Part shown: one piece after another, positions 22,017 through 33,635 of the stretch
How the letters are laid out: each line of letters begins with the position of its first letter
Numbering within the stretch: position 1 is the first letter of the stretch
Source of the DNA: Porphyra umbilicalis
Lineage: Eukaryota; Rhodophyta; Bangiophyceae; Bangiales; Bangiaceae
Assembly (NCBI GenBank): GCA_002049455.2
Contig: KV919019.1
Coordinates: 51,266-115,265 of the forward strand
Reading direction: 5' to 3'
DNA: 64,000 nt
The notes under the pieces: model-generated
Databases searched by the model: none
The model's input: only the letters and a program-made list of their open reading frames with translations
What the model was told of the DNA's origin: nothing
Program-made: the position numbers and the translations under genes

Positions 22017-22021
22017 GGACG

Positions 22022-22479
22022 CACGGACACCGGGTCCCTGATTGCAAAATTTTGACGGACAAACAGCGGGACCTCGTGAAAGCCGCGCGGAGCACCTTCC
22101 TTCGTCAATGGAACGCAGGGGCGGGCGCCACCTCGGATAGCACCTCCGTCGTGGCCCTGGTGTGGGACGAACGGTTGGGCGGGACGGAGTCAACGAAGAC
22201 GGAAGGGGGGGACGCCCCGCCCGTGCCAACCCCGGCAAAGGGGCGCCGCGGGGCGGGAAACGCCTGGGGGGGGTGGCATTGCCATCCCCCTCCATCCCCC
22301 CTGTCCGCCCCAACTCCCTGGTCGCCCCCCGTCACGTCACGTTTGCCTCCTCGGGGGTAATCGCTACGTGGCCTGTGCCGGCTCGATGCCCCTGCCGGCG
22401 TGAGCGATGCCACCCGCGCTTCAAGGGGACGGTGCTGCTGTCACGGAAAGAGAATTTTGAGATCAGGGCGTCGTAACAG
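22022..22479 (+). pseudogene. gag: gypsy-B gag, 3' part
   Basis: This continues the gag frame after copia-C. The His and last Cys of the zinc knuckle are coded just after the target duplication, then KILTDKQRDLVKAARSTFLR and a Gly/Pro-rich tail. Removing copia-C with one GGACG restores a CX2CX4HX4C spacing in the same frame. Confidence 0.75.
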
Positions 22480-23181
22480 TTGGCGCCGTGGCAGACCCCC
22501 ATTCACACGAGGGCGGTAGTCGACACTGGCGCCGGGCCAAGCGTGATCCGCGCGGATATGTTGCCCGAGGGGTGGACCGAGTATGCATTGCGAGCGCCGC
22601 CCCGGACCCAAGTAAGTGACGCTTCGGGGCAGCTGCTCAAGGTGAACGCGGAGGTGTCTCTGACTATCTACGTCGGAGGGGCCGCCATGGAGTATGTGTT
22701 TCTCGTGGTCAAGGCACTTTCGGTACCGCTCATCCTCGGATGGGACATCCAGCGCAACTACGTGGATACCATCTCCCCCAAGACGCAGACGATCAAGTGG
22801 GACGACGACACGTCCACGTTGGCGATACGGAGCAGGACGAGGAACACGCGGCCCGCGCCCCCACGCCGAGGAAACAAGCCGAAGGCCCAATCTGGGGCTA
22901 TCCGGCTTCTGCAAGGGGTAACCGTGGCCCCGCGATGCATCCAGGCGGTCCAAGTGTGCTGCAACGTCAAGGGGGTCCACCTGGTACGGGAACGCCCCGT
23001 CGAAATGAGCCGACGGAAGGTATTGTTGCACAACGCCGTCGCGGAGCTCTCCCCCAATACCCCGCGGTCCCTCTACCTGAAGAACATCGATGACGTGCCG
23101 GTGCACCTAACTAAGGGGTACGTCATCGGAACCGCGACGGCCTACAATGGACCGCTGCACGTCGTCGAGGAGGAGGAGTAG
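22480..23181 (+). CDS. pol: gypsy-B aspartic protease region
   Basis: A 233-codon frame with the retroviral-type protease core: AVVDTGAGPSVIRADM (catalytic Asp in DTGAG) near residue 16, then the flap region and LILGWDIQRNYVD near residue 85. It would cleave the Gag-Pol precursor. The first codon is only the start of the open frame; the native protein is part of Gag-Pol. It ends at a TAG and overlaps the next frame by 35 bases, suggesting a frameshift lesion or a programmed shift. Confidence 0.8.
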   Translation: MAPWQTPIHTRAVVDTGAGPSVIRADMLPEGWTEYALRAPPRTQVSDASGQLLKVNAEVSLTIYVGGAAMEYVFLVVKALSVPLILGWDIQRNYVDTISPKTQTIKWDDDTSTLAIRSRTRNTRPAPPRRGNKPKAQSGAIRLLQGVTVAPRCIQAVQVCCNVKGVHLVRERPVEMSRRKVLLHNAVAELSPNTPRSLYLKNIDDVPVHLTKGYVIGTATAYNGPLHVVEEEE

Positions 23182-24055
23182 TCGGGGGCGGTCCGAACAG
23201 TGGGGCGGACCCTGTGACAATCCCGACGAGGAGGTCAAGACGGGCCGGCAAGCCGAAGTGGGGATCGACGAGGGACAACCTCCGCCCCACCCGCAGGACA
23301 AGACGTGTCCCAAGCCGGAGGTCCACTGGAACGGTGTCCGCGGTACGCTCCGCGATGCCGTGGACGACCCCCTCGAGGATGACAAGGCGCTATGGGCGGG
23401 GCAACTCGGCAGGTTCGACGTCACCCCGCACCGGATCGAGGTGACCCCCGGGGCACGGCAACGGCGGGCCCAACCCCATCGGGCGAGCCATACTTCGAGG
23501 GACATCATCGCCAAGGAGGTGCAACGCCAACGGGACCCTGGGGTTATCGAGCCCTCGAGTGCCGAGTGGGCCTTCCATGTGCTTCTGGTCCCGAAACCCG
23601 ACGGGACGATGCGGTTCTGCGTGAATTACCGCCGACTCAACGAGGTAACGGTGCGGGACGTGTACCCGTCGCCACTTATGGACGATTGTATTAACTTCCT
23701 TGGGAACGCCAAGGTGATTTCGACGCTCGACTGCAACTCGGGGTATTGGCAGATCCCCGTGGCAGACGAGGACCGGGACAAGACGACCTTCGTTTGCCAC
23801 GATGGGGCCTATCGCTACGTCCGCCTTCCCTTTGGTCTGTTCAATGCCCCGGCGACATTCCAACGGGCCATCGACATGATCCTCGGGGCACTCAAGTGGA
23901 AGAGCCGCCTCGTGTACCTCGACGACATCATCGTCTTTTCGCAGTCGGCGGGGGAACACGTGCAACACCTTCGGGAGGTCTTCATGGCGCTACGCGGCGC
24001 GGGTGTCTCCCTGAAGGCCAAGAAGTGCCACTTGTTCCAAGAGGAGGTGGATTAA
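23147..24055 (+). pseudogene. pol: gypsy-B reverse transcriptase
   Basis: A Ty3/gypsy RT with AFHVLLVPKPDGTMRFCVNY, STLDCNSGYWQIPVADED, LPFGLFNAPATFQRAID and the active site LVYLDDIIVFSQ. The frame ends at TAA (24053-24055), where the family has a tyrosine before LGHIV, a single-base nonsense change. The frame continues to 24089 and is then cut by a solo LTR. The catalytic Asp-Asp pair is present. Confidence 0.9.
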
Positions 24056-24089
24056 TTGGGCCATATCGTTGGTCGGTGGGAGCTGAAGG

Positions 24090-24507
24090 TGTTAAAACGC
24101 AGTGAGGATAAGGATTGGGGGACCACGGTGAATTGGTTGAGTGGCTTGAGCTTGTGTGTGTGTGTGCGAACGTGCTTTGTTGGTTGTCCTAAGGTTCGCC
24201 CGATTCTCCCAACCGAGAGCACCTCTCAAATAGTCCCCACAGGCCCAAGTGCTCCCCCCTCTCGCGCCCACACCGACGCCCACGCCCTCGCACCAAATCG
24301 AATCACTCACCAAATCAGAAGCCGTTAGAGCAAAGCGAAAGATCAAATCCAAACATGCCAAAAGTAACACCCCAAGATGACCCAACACGAATGTGTGCAA
24401 CTTGACCACGTCTTGCAAATGTACCATCTGGGGTACCATAGGGGTCACCGACCATCATCCATCCGCGAATCGCCAGTGGACTTGGCGATGAGCATCTCAG
24501 TCCAACA
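24090..24507. repeat. solo LTR in gypsy-B RT/RNase H junction
   Basis: 418 bases beginning TGTTAAAACG and ending AGTCCAACA, flanked by GAAGG (24085-24089, 24508-24512). Deleting it with one duplication rejoins the polyprotein in frame. Its first part matches 17107 onward. No internal region is present, so it probably arose by LTR-LTR recombination. Confidence 0.85.
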
Positions 24508-24512
24508 GAAGG

Positions 24513-25654
24513 TACAAGACAAGAACATGCGCGGACTCAAGGAGGCATCTCCCCCGCGGTGCAAGAAGGACCTACGTAGCTTCTTCGGGATGTGGAACAT
24601 CTATCGGAGGTTCGTCAAGGACTACGCCCAAGTGGCGCGGCCGTTGGCCGCGATGACGAGTTCCAAGACGCCCGACCGGTGGGAGAAGCTGTCCGACAAG
24701 AACCTGGGGGCATTCAAAAAACTCAAGAGGCGCCTCACGGAGGCCGCCATCCTCGCCCTACCGCGGCGACAAGGGACCTACACCTTGGACACGGACGCAA
24801 GTGCGGGGCAGGTCGGCGCGGTCCTTCTACAAGAGCAACCCGACCAATCCACGCGGCTTGTGGGCTATTGGAGCCGCTCCCTCAACCCGGCGGAGCGGAA
24901 TTACAGCACGAAGGAGCGGGAGTGCCTCGCGGTGGTGTGGGCGTCCCTCCTTCGCCGCCCCTACGTCGAAGAGACCCGCTTTACGGTACGCACTGACCAC
25001 GCGGCGCTCAAGTGGATGCTGCACATGGACGGGGCCCGCGGGAGACTGGCACGGTGGTGGCTGCGGTTGGCGGAGTTTGACTTCGTGGTACAGACGCGGC
25101 CCGGGGCGTCACACCACGCGGCTGACACGATGTTGCGCATCTCAACACCCGCAGGAGACGAGAGGGCGATACCCGACGCCGTACCCTGTCTGGCTTTGCC
25201 CGACTCGTCGGCCGCGTGGCTGTTACCGCCGGAGACCAAGGGGGGACTCCTAGCCCCCCTGACGCTCGCCGAGCTCCTCGAGGGGCAGGCGGAGGACGGA
25301 CGGTGCAAGGAAGTCCGCGCGGCAATTGATGGCAACGACAAGTCTCGGTTCCACGAGGACCCGAATGGCCTCAGGGTGCGCACGGCGCCGTTGGATGGGG
25401 CCGCGCAAGTCTACGTGCCGACTCACATGCGCTACGGGGTCATGATACGGGAGCACTGTCCTCCGAAAGCCGGGCACCTGAGGGCGAACAAGATGTACAC
25501 GTTGATGCGACGGTGGTTTTATTGTTTTATTGGGAATCAATGGTGGTGGACGTTTACGCCTTTGTGGCCAACTGCACTCAGTGTGCAAGGAACCGCGTCG
25601 GCAAGCAACGCAAGACAAACTACCTCAAGACCTTCCCCCCGACAAAACCGCTGA
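24513..25654 (+). pseudogene. pol: gypsy-B RT connection, RNase H, integrase zinc domain
   Basis: The frame carries the RT thumb (DLRSFFGMWNIYRRFVKDY), RNase H (TLDTDASAGQVGAVLLQ, STKERECLAVVWAS, VRTDHAALKWM) and the integrase zinc-domain histidines (EHCPPKAGHLRANKMY). After about 25515 the native reading moves to another frame, so the last 45 codons are not authentic. Confidence 0.85.
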
Positions 25655-26039
25655 AGAATCTGTGTATGGACCTTCTCGGCCCCCTCCCTCGGACGGCGAC
25701 GGGGAACGAACACCTGTTGGTCATCGTGGGTCGCTTCTCCAAGATGACGCGGGCCATCTTCCTTCAACAGATCGACGCGGAAACCATCGCGGCAGCCTTC
25801 CTGGCCAACTGGGTGGCGGCATATGGGCCCCCGGCGACGGTAGTATCCGACAATGGCCGTCAGGTCCGTTCCACGTTCTTCCAACGGGTTTGCTCCCTCC
25901 TCGGGATCTCCAACCGGTACTCCACGACGTACCACCCGCAGACGAACGGCCAAGTGGAACGGTACAACCGGACCATCGTGTGCCAGTTGCGGACGTACGT
26001 CGAGGACCACCAAGACCGATGCGACGAGCTGGTGTCGAT
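25513..26039 (+). pseudogene. pol: gypsy-B integrase core
   Basis: CTQCARNR completes the zinc domain. The core has MDLLGPLPRTATGNEHLLV (first Asp), TVVSDNGRQVRSTFFQ (second Asp) and TYHPQTNGQVERYNRT (Glu), all catalytic residues in place. The frame is cut after 26039 by D1 and resumes at 28239. Confidence 0.88.
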
Positions 26040-28237
26040 CGTCGGCGGTTCTGCCCACTCGCTTTTTCGGGTTACTTCTTGGTAACTTCGAGGCGACACA
26101 GGCGCGAGCTGTGTCGCCAAGAAGTCGCCAACGGGGGCTACAGAGAGAGTCAAACGGTGGATCCAAGGGGACACCCAAGCAAACGGATAGCTAACCGGTT
26201 TGTCCGGTTTCAGGCATAATCTGCGAAACACATTTACCACTGATTTTGGGTGTTTGTTTCAGTACTATTTGGCGGATGCAGAATTGTTGATCCAATTTTG
26301 TGCCAATCAATGACTGACACGCGACCAACCATATCAGGGGGACATGTTGAGGCGGCGCTTCCCGCCGGCGCCCCACCGCTGGTGCAGCCCGCCACCTTGC
26401 GGCCGGCAACCGCCGCCATCGCCCCGCCGTCGCCCGACGTCGGGCGGCCGCGCCCAGGCACCGTCGCAGAGTCGCCGCCGCCGAGTCGCTGCCCCCGTCG
26501 GCTGCCGCGGCGGCGCCCCCGCGCGGGGTTCCTGTCGCCCGCGGGCGGGAAAACTGCGACAGCCGCCGCGGTGCCGCCCCCTGCCGCCGCTGGCGCCCCC
26601 CCCCCACACGGGGTCGACGCGGCGCCGGCGACGCTGCTCTCCCCCGCAGCCGCGCGCACTTCCTTGGACGCCAAGACCACCGCCGCCGCCGCGTCGCTGT
26701 CGCCGACCACCGCCGCGGCTTGCCGCCGCCGCCGCCGACATCGCACACCGCGACAGCACGTCCGCCCTCTCCCCCGCGCCGACAACGCGGCAGCTGCGGC
26801 CGCTGACTGCCGCATCGCCGCCGCCCCTTGCCGCCGCCACCGCCTTGTGCATTGGTGGCGGCGGCGGTGACGCGTGGCGGCGGCGGCCGACGCCGCCGCA
26901 ACGCCCGACACCGCCGCGGCTTGGCGCTGCCGCCGCCGACACCACGCAGCCCCCCAGCACGTCCGCCCCCCCCTCAGCGACAAAGCGGTAGCCGCGGCCG
27001 CCGACCGCCGCATCGCCGCCGCCCTTTGCCGCCGCCGCCGCCACGTACATTAGCAGCGGCGGCGGGGACGCGTGGCGGCGACGGCCAACGCCGCCGCAAC
27101 GCCCGACTCCGCCGCGGCTTACCGCCGCCGCCGGCGACTCCGCGCACCCCCCCCGCACGTCTGGTCCCCACGGCCCCCCCGCGGCGGGAGGCCGCGGACG
27201 CGATCCCGCTCCTCGCCGCCGCCGCTGCCTGCCGCCGAACCGCAGCCGGCCGCGGACCGCGCCGGCACTCCGCTGCCACACGTCGCCGCCGAACCGTCAC
27301 CGCCCGCCGCCCCCCGCCGCCGCCGTCCCGCCGCCAGAGGCCGGCGCGACCGACCGCCCCGGCGGGCCGGCCCAACCGCAGCCGCCACCGGGGCGCCCTG
27401 CCGCCGCCACCTTTTCCCCCCCGCCGTCGCCGGTCCTGCGAAGCTACAGTCCCGGCGGCGGCCTCCGACACCGCCGCCATTCTTCGGAGGCGCCAGCGGG
27501 CGCCGCCGTGTCCGCCGCCTTGGCCGCGACCCACAGCGGCCGCCCCCACCGCCGCCCCGCCTCCCCGCCCCCCCCCCTCCCTCAGACGCCGCCGTCTCCT
27601 CCGAAGCCATGTCCACCGCCATCACCACCGCCACCGCACAGGTCGCGACCAGAATCGGTGCCGACGCGCAGGCGGCGGGGGCGGGGGTTTGGCGCCGGCT
27701 GCGAGGGGTGCCCTTCGCGGCATCGGTAGTGGCGGTTGGGGTCTCTCCGGCCCCCCCACGTGCTCTGGGGGCAATTATGGGAGAAGTGGCCACCGACAAC
27801 CAATCATATTGCTGGAAACACACGGGTACAGTACACGAGCAGAACAATGCGGACATGGCTCTGATCCAATTGCAAAATCGTCTCAAAACACCTCGCCGCA
27901 GGGCGGAAACACTCAACCTCGGACGTCGAGGCCGGTCGCTGCTGTCCTCACCATTCCACGCTGACAGTGATCTCGCCTGAGTGCACCAGGGGCGAGGCCC
28001 CTCCTGAATTCGTGAAATTGTATCATTACAGTGATACACAAGCCTAGGACTTGGCCGTGTGAGCTTGATTCTCGTTGTCTTAGCCGTCGGATATGCCATC
28101 CGAACCGAATAATTGTGTCGCCAGATCCCCGACCGGCCATTCCAAGTCGTAGGCTGCGGTTTCGATGGGGCACCACACTGTGTCGCCCTCAAATCTCTTG
28201 AAAGTAACCAAAAAAGCGCGATGGCAGAACCGCCGAC
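26040..28237 (-). mobile_element. D1, family-D TIR element (reverse orientation)
   Basis: About 2.2 kb with 36-base terminal inverted repeats (GTCGGCGGTTCTGCCC... and inverse of ...GGCAGAACCGCCGAC). GAT flanks it at 26037-26039 and 28238-28240. Excision restores the gypsy-B integrase in frame. Relative to D2 and D3 it is inverted. The interior (about 26340-27700) is GCC-rich with a tandem repeat of about 198 bases (GCCGCATCGCCGCCG at 26809 and 27007). Next to the left end is a roughly 480-base less GC-rich block shared with D2 and D3. Long open frames are composition artefacts. Confidence 0.88.
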
Positions 28238-28238
28238 G

Positions 28239-28976
28239 ATGCTGACGTTGGCCCATAACAGTCGGCCGCAGCAGAGCACCGGGGTGGCGCCCCTCGCGTT
28301 TGTCACCCCCGAGCGGGTACGGAGTCTCTCCGTGGAACGTATGGTCGGCTCATCGACACCCGAGAACCCGGACGGCAGCCCACGAGCCGTCCGCGAGGTC
28401 ATCCGGGCACGACTGCGGAACCTGATCCACGAGGTATGGAAGTCCCTCACGCTGGCATAGCGGCGGTACGAGAGGAACTACGACGCCCGCGTGCGACCGG
28501 TCAACAAGGACGTCCACGCGGGGGACGGAGTCTTCGCCGATGGCCACACGCGGACCAAGTATCAGCTCGGGACCCGCGCGGCCGGGCCGTACAAGGTGTT
28601 GTCCCGCGGAGAGGGCACGTTCTCGTTGAACATCGGTGGGTACTCTGAGACGGTGAGCAGTGACCACGTGACGGCGGCGCCAGGCCCGCCGGGGGATCCG
28701 CAGACGCTTCTGGAGAACCTTGGGGTACCCCAAGACATCGTGGTTCCCGAGAGGCATCAACACACGGGCAAGGATTTTGTCTGGGAGGCCTTCGTGGGCC
28801 ACGAAGTCGCTGACGATGGTTCGCTACGCCTATTGACCCGCTGGTGGGGGTACCATCCCCAGGAGGACACCCTCGAGTTGGCCAGTCGGTTCGACCTACG
28901 TAAGGTGCACCAGTACATGCGTCTTGTGGGCCTACGAGTCGAAAACGCCGGGTCGGTCGTCGACTTCCTCGCCTAA
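28239..28976 (+). pseudogene. pol: gypsy-B integrase C-terminus and chromodomain
   Basis: The frame resumes with AHNSRPQQSTGVAPLAFV, has a stop at 28458 and continues with the integrase GPY-like segment (GTRAAGPYKVL). It ends in a chromodomain-like module (FVWEAFVGHEV, LLTRWWGYHPQEDTLELA). In chromoviruses this module steers integration to marked chromatin. The final TAA at 28974 closes pol. Confidence 0.8.
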
Positions 28977-29756
28977 GACAATTCCCATGCGCGACACGTG
29001 GTTCTCAAGTTTCGAATCGTGGACGATTTTTGGGTTCAATTCGTGTCCCGGTCGGAGCCACGTGGCCGTGGTGGCGACCGTCCCTATCGCGTGGCGGGCT
29101 GGCAGCCCTCCCCTCAACCCGGCTGCGAACCAAGGCGATCGGATCGCATGGACGGTCTCAGGGGGGCGGCGGTGGTACGCGACGGCTGACCGGTGTGGGC
29201 CTGTCGGACGATGGACCACAAGGGGGGATCGGGATTCGGCCTGACGAAAATGGGGCTCTCCCAAGGGTGATACGCAAACGACCCGCGTGGGGTTTATTGG
29301 CCGCTGACGCGCCGTCAGGCACCGTCGACACTACGTGACCCCCTACACTACTACGCGATACGACTACGACTCCAGAGGGCACTGCCCCCCACTCCGTCAC
29401 TGCTATCCCCCCACCCTTGGTCAACGGCGGGCCGACGAAGGCTCGCCCCACTCGGGACCGGACGGACCGCGGGTGCGCTGCGCCGGCGGCTCGTTGTGGT
29501 AAACGTCGCTGTCGCGGTGATGCTGCTGCCGGCGGTTGGCACCACCGGCGGCCACGCCGACCTCGCGAAGGAGAACCGCGCGGATGCTGCGCCGACCGAC
29601 CAATTGGAGCAACTCCTCCGAGTGACGGGGAGAAACCCCGGGGGTGGTCGCGGGCCCTCTGGGCGATCGAGTCGCCAAGAGACACCACGGCGTGGCTTAA
29701 GCCGGTTACCAGGGTCCCCGTGGTGTGGCCGTGGAGTTCCCCGGGGTCGCAAGCCA

Positions 29757-31259
29757 CTACGCGCGCCAACCCCTGCGGCACGCGATCCGAGGGAATGTGG
29801 TCGAGCTGGTCGAGGGCCACGTCGGGGATGTCTCGGTGTTCCACGCTGTCGAACGAGATGATAAGGCTACCCCCGGAGCTGCCCCCGGAGGGGCGGACGC
29901 GGCCGGCGGCGGCGGACCCGGAGGGGACGACCCCGCTGCGCCGGTCATCACGGAGGAAGCAGGCGGCTCGGTCCCACTCCCGGGGTAACGTGGGCTGCGA
30001 AGGGCAGAAATGGCGGCGGCCCAACCCTTACGAGCAGTGCCGTAGCCACGCACCTCGAGGATGTCCGCGGTGTACGGCAAGTCGAATGGGCGAAGGTTCT
30101 CGGCGACCTTGGCACGGTTTCCATCGTCGTCCACCTCGAGGGACGCCCAGATCCAACCCTCGCTGTCCCGATGGTCGGTGCTACGCACACGTAGACGCTG
30201 ACGGAAGGCCTTCGTGTCGGGTAGCTGGTCCGCGAGGTCCAACAACGCCCTGAGGGTGGCGGTCGCTTCCGCGTCGGGACCCGCGGCGTTGACGCAGATA
30301 TTGGACGGCCCGACGGAGCGGATTCAATCGAGGAGATGCGGGGGGTAACGCCACAAGACCCGAAGGGTGCGGAACGTCTCTAGGGGAATGAAAGCCGCTG
30401 CGAGAGCCCACTTACTACGGAAGTTGGCCCATGAGGCGCGTTGCCCCGCGTAGAGGTCGTCCGTGGCGTAAGCGTGCACCCACGGGAGTTCCACCACGCA
30501 GCAGTACGGAACCTCAACCCCGGCCCTCCAAGCGGGAGTCGGCAAGTAAGAGCGCGAGCGGGTCTCCGTGGCACAGCTCGTGTTCTCCGCCCGGTGCAGA
30601 GCCACGAGGTGTCCGGTGAGGCCGCCCCGGTGGTTACGGGCCGTCGTCAGCTGAACCTTCGTGGGTCCTTCCGGGTCCGATACGTCGATGAAGAGCAAGA
30701 ACGTGAGGATGTACTCGATTGTCGGCACCAACGACGGGTTCACCGGGGGGTCGGCCATGAAGCCCACTTAGGAACGACGGTACCTCACCTCGCGGCTACG
30801 CCGCACCATGGTGATCGACGAGGCGCGGTCATCAAGGGAAGGCGCGAGGGCGCGCGGCATCGCCGCGATGTGCTTGGCGAACGGGTTGGAGGGGCGCATC
30901 GAGTCGATTCCCCGGAACGTCGCGTGGGCCAGCGTGGCCGCCACGCCCATGCGGGCCTCCTAACGGGCCCACGCGGGCGCCCACGTCGACGGGTTGGACA
31001 ACACGGGCAGGAGACCCACGGCGGTTGAGTAGCGCATCTCCTCGTCGGCCATCGTGGAGGACGACAAAGTTACGGGCGCCTCGGAGACGGGCGGCCACCG
31101 GGCCCTCGGTCCGGCCAGGGGAGGGGGAGCGAAGGTGACCACGTGGTAAAGGGGGGGGGGGGGGACCCCCGAGGGCCAACAGAAGCAAGAAGCGGCGGGC
31201 ACCACGGGGGGGGTGGACGGCACGTCGTAGGGTGGGCGGAGGAACGAGTCGGCGAACAC
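29757..31259 (-). pseudogene. antisense frame between pol and 3' LTR of gypsy-B
   Basis: One minus-strand frame runs about 500 codons with only three stops (near 30958, 30770, 30328) in DNA where the other frames look random. Protein-like segments include YILTFLLFIDVSDPEGPTKV, EVPYCCVVELPWVHAYATDD, SKWALAAAFIPLETFRTLRV and GWIWASLEVDDDGNRAKVAE. I recognise no family. It may be an antisense accessory gene of the element, as known for some plant LTR elements, or a captured host fragment. After about 30000 the coding character shifts to another frame. Confidence 0.4.
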
Positions 31260-31617
31260 CGCGTCGCAGCGAGCGCGGAGGGGTTACGTCGTGGGGTGGC
31301 GTGGATGAGTCGTGGAGTCGCATGTGAGGGGGGCGGGGTGAGACCGGGGTGTGCGTGTGGGCCCACGGGGAGGGGTGGGGCCAACGTTTGTCACTGAAGA
31401 TGTGGGGGCCGCGAGACACCGGTGCGGGCCGCACGTCACGCCGGTGTGGCGTGGGGCCGATCTAGTCCGCGGACCGACCGCGACAACCCCTCGGGGGCGA
31501 GGATCGGGGGAGGTGGCGGTTGTGGCAGGCACCCGGTCAGGGGGCCGGGCCGGAACCCCCTCCTCAGGGGTCGTCGCGGGACGGGCAGGGACGCCACCTC
31601 ACGTGACGAGGGGGCTG

Positions 31618-32118
31618 TGTGACAGTCGGGGGTCCCACAGTTGGAAAGGGCGTGGCCTCTCAGCTGTGGAGAGCACACCCCCGGGGGCCGCCCCAAAAAT
31701 ATCCCGATGCGGGATAGCAAGGGAATGACCTGTCCAGATCTCGGGAAAATTGGATTCGGTCGGGGGCGGGGCTTTTCCCCAGTGGTTTTCCAAACCCCCC
31801 TACTACTTGTTTGAACTTTTCGCTTTGGAGAGATTTATCGGTTTGGAGCATTTAGGGCGGCTACTTTGGCCGCCGGCGGTCGGGTTTGGGAGGGGTCTAT
31901 TGACAGCGGGGACGCGCCGTCCCCGTCGCCGTTTGATGAAACCAACTGTACTATGGACCACGATTCCCCCCTGGGCTTTGCCGTGATCCTCTCCTCCCGT
32001 TGGGGGGAGGCTGGGCTGTGGGTCGGTTTCTGGGGCAGTTCCTTCGACGGACCGAGCTGATCAAGAGGTCACTTCGGCAAGACGACGAACCAACGTGGTG
32101 GTGCCTAGAACCGCCACA
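31618..32118 (+). repeat. gypsy-B 3' LTR
   Basis: A 501-base direct copy of 14787-15287, starting TGTGACAG and ending CGCCACA, followed by the GATGG duplication. A G-rich tract precedes it. Confidence 0.88.
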
Positions 32119-32393
32119 GATGGGACGAGGCGGCCCTGCCCAAAATCGGTGTGGAGGCAGGTGATGTCTAGCACCTTGGGCAAGTCGGGGCGGAGCTGGA
32201 ACGCGTCAAGGACGATGATGCGGTTGGAGGTGAGCGGGCGGGGCGGAAGGGCGTGGCAGGGGCGGCGAAACAGGTGGGCAAATTGTTGGCAGGGCACACA
32301 CGAGCGGGCAACTTCGCGGAAGGTGGCTACGTCGGTGGGCGTGAAGGTAGTGGATACGACCTCTCGGCAAATCAGCAGTGGTGCGACCTGCAG
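32119..32393 (-). pseudogene. pol: copia-A integrase, N-terminal part
   Basis: The minus strand encodes a zinc-domain end (ARSCVPCQQFAHLFRRP) and the first strands of the catalytic core (IIVLDAFQLRP, VLDITCLHTDFGQGRLVPS). It is in the same frame as 14786 downward when gypsy-B and one GATGG are removed (17,337 bases, divisible by three). Confidence 0.8.
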
Positions 32394-32800
32394 GTTGCTC
32401 TTGCTCCGATGGTCCAGAATTGATAAGATTGCAATACGTATCCCGACTGCTGATGCGACGCTCTATAAAGGGGCCAACGAGAACTGGTTCCAGCCTCTAG
32501 CACACGTGTTTCTGACAGTCCTGTCGAGGGCACCAGATGGCGACAGAACCAGGGCAGTCGCCTCTCCGGCCGATCTTTCTTTGTTCCCCATCCCGCTCGC
32601 GATGCCAGGAGATTTTCGATCTTATCGACTTTTGCAATCGGATTTTATCATAGATCGCTGCAAATGCTCAATCCGATAAGACTCGTGATCTCCTCCAGAA
32701 ATTCTCATCTATTCTGTAATTGAGTTTTTGCTATTGTCATGAGCCCGATATGCAATCATTATGTATTTCCATGGATTGTATCGGAGTACTGACGAAATCT
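32394..32800. other. probable insertion in copia-A, class unknown
   Basis: This A/T-richer segment separates copia-A protease from integrase and matches neither. An internal inverted repeat (GGAGAT...CTTATCG, about 32610-32695) suggests a small TIR element. Ends and target duplication could not be placed. Confidence 0.4.
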
Positions 32801-33635
32801 CATTTTCCACCAATCCCTGGTGGTGATGCGTAGGGAGAGTCGTTCGATGGAAGGTGGGACGTCGTGTCCGAGGGCGTAGCATGTGGTGGCGGGTTGGAGG
32901 GGGGAAGTGGCGACTTGTGGGTGGCGGCGGAGCCACGAATCCCCGACGATGTCGCCGGGGGTGCCGATGTCGGCGATTGCGGTGGAGATGTCGGCCTCGG
33001 GCCCGGTGTAGATGGCGGAAACGGGCTGGACGGGTAAGAGCCAAACATTGTCGTATTGGACGGAGTCGGGCGGGAGCGGGTTGTCGGTAGGAAAGGCGGG
33101 GGGGGGAGTGGGCGGGCGCGGTAGGAGGTCGGAGGTGGTCGTCGGGGAGGCGGGGAGGGCGGCGGCCGGGGCGGCGGGTTTCGCCGTGCGGAGGGACGGG
33201 CACGTGCGGGCGAGGTGGTCAGTGCCGCGGCAGATGCGGCACGGGTTGGCCGGGCCGGGGCCGCGGTACGGGCGGGCGGGCGATGTCTCGGTGCGGTAGG
33301 GTCGGTCGGCGCCACCGCGGAAGCGGCGGAGGACGTAGAAGACGTCATTGCGCGTGGTGTCGTCGGAGATGGTCGTGTCGATGGTCCATGTGTCAGAGGG
33401 GGACGGGGCGGGCGGGGCCATTGGCGTGGTGGTCAGGAAGGCGGTGGCGGCCGGGGCGTCGGGGGCCGGCGGGGCAGACAGGGAGGAGGGCGAGCGGATG
33501 CCGGTCGGGCTCGTGGCGAGGAGGAGCTTGGCGAGGGCCGCGAGTTCGTGCGGGTTGGATTGGGAGGCGCCTGAGAGGAGAGGAGCGGCGAAACATTCGC
33601 CGCGTACGGTGTTCAGGATCTTGTCGGCGAGCAAA
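32801..33635 (-). pseudogene. gag-pol: copia-A gag 3' part and protease
   Basis: The frame has gag residues (LLADKILNTVRGECFA), a CCHC knuckle (PCRICRGTDHLARTC, near 33244) and a protease-like motif DIGTPGDIVGDSWLRRH (near 32971). Its D-I-G-T replaces the usual D-[ST]-G-[AS]. It is broken off from the gag N-terminus by D2; a small deletion at the D2 junction shifts the frame by one. Confidence 0.75.

Larger units (their letters stand above)
14787..32118 (+). mobile_element. gypsy-B, chromodomain LTR retrotransposon
   Basis: Direct 501-bp LTRs (14787-15287, 31618-32118; about 35 differences) are flanked by GATGG (14782-14786, 32119-32123). Gag, protease, RT, RNase H, integrase and chromodomain follow in Ty3/gypsy order. 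Excision at the duplication joins the copia-A integrase in frame. Three nested inserts (copia-C, solo LTR, D1) account for about 7.8 kb, leaving about 9.6 kb. A 2.6-kb region between pol and the 3' LTR carries an antisense frame. Confidence 0.9.

Noticed and set aside
26334..28450. Very long Arg/Pro/Ala/Gly-rich frames in D1, D2 and D3
   Set aside because: They occur in several frames and both strands at once because GCC/GGC-rich DNA lacks stops; no shared protein motif is kept between copies.
28976..31617. Envelope gene of gypsy-B on the plus strand
   Set aside because: Plus-strand frames there show no signal peptide, transmembrane segment or stable coding pattern; the coding character is on the minus strand.
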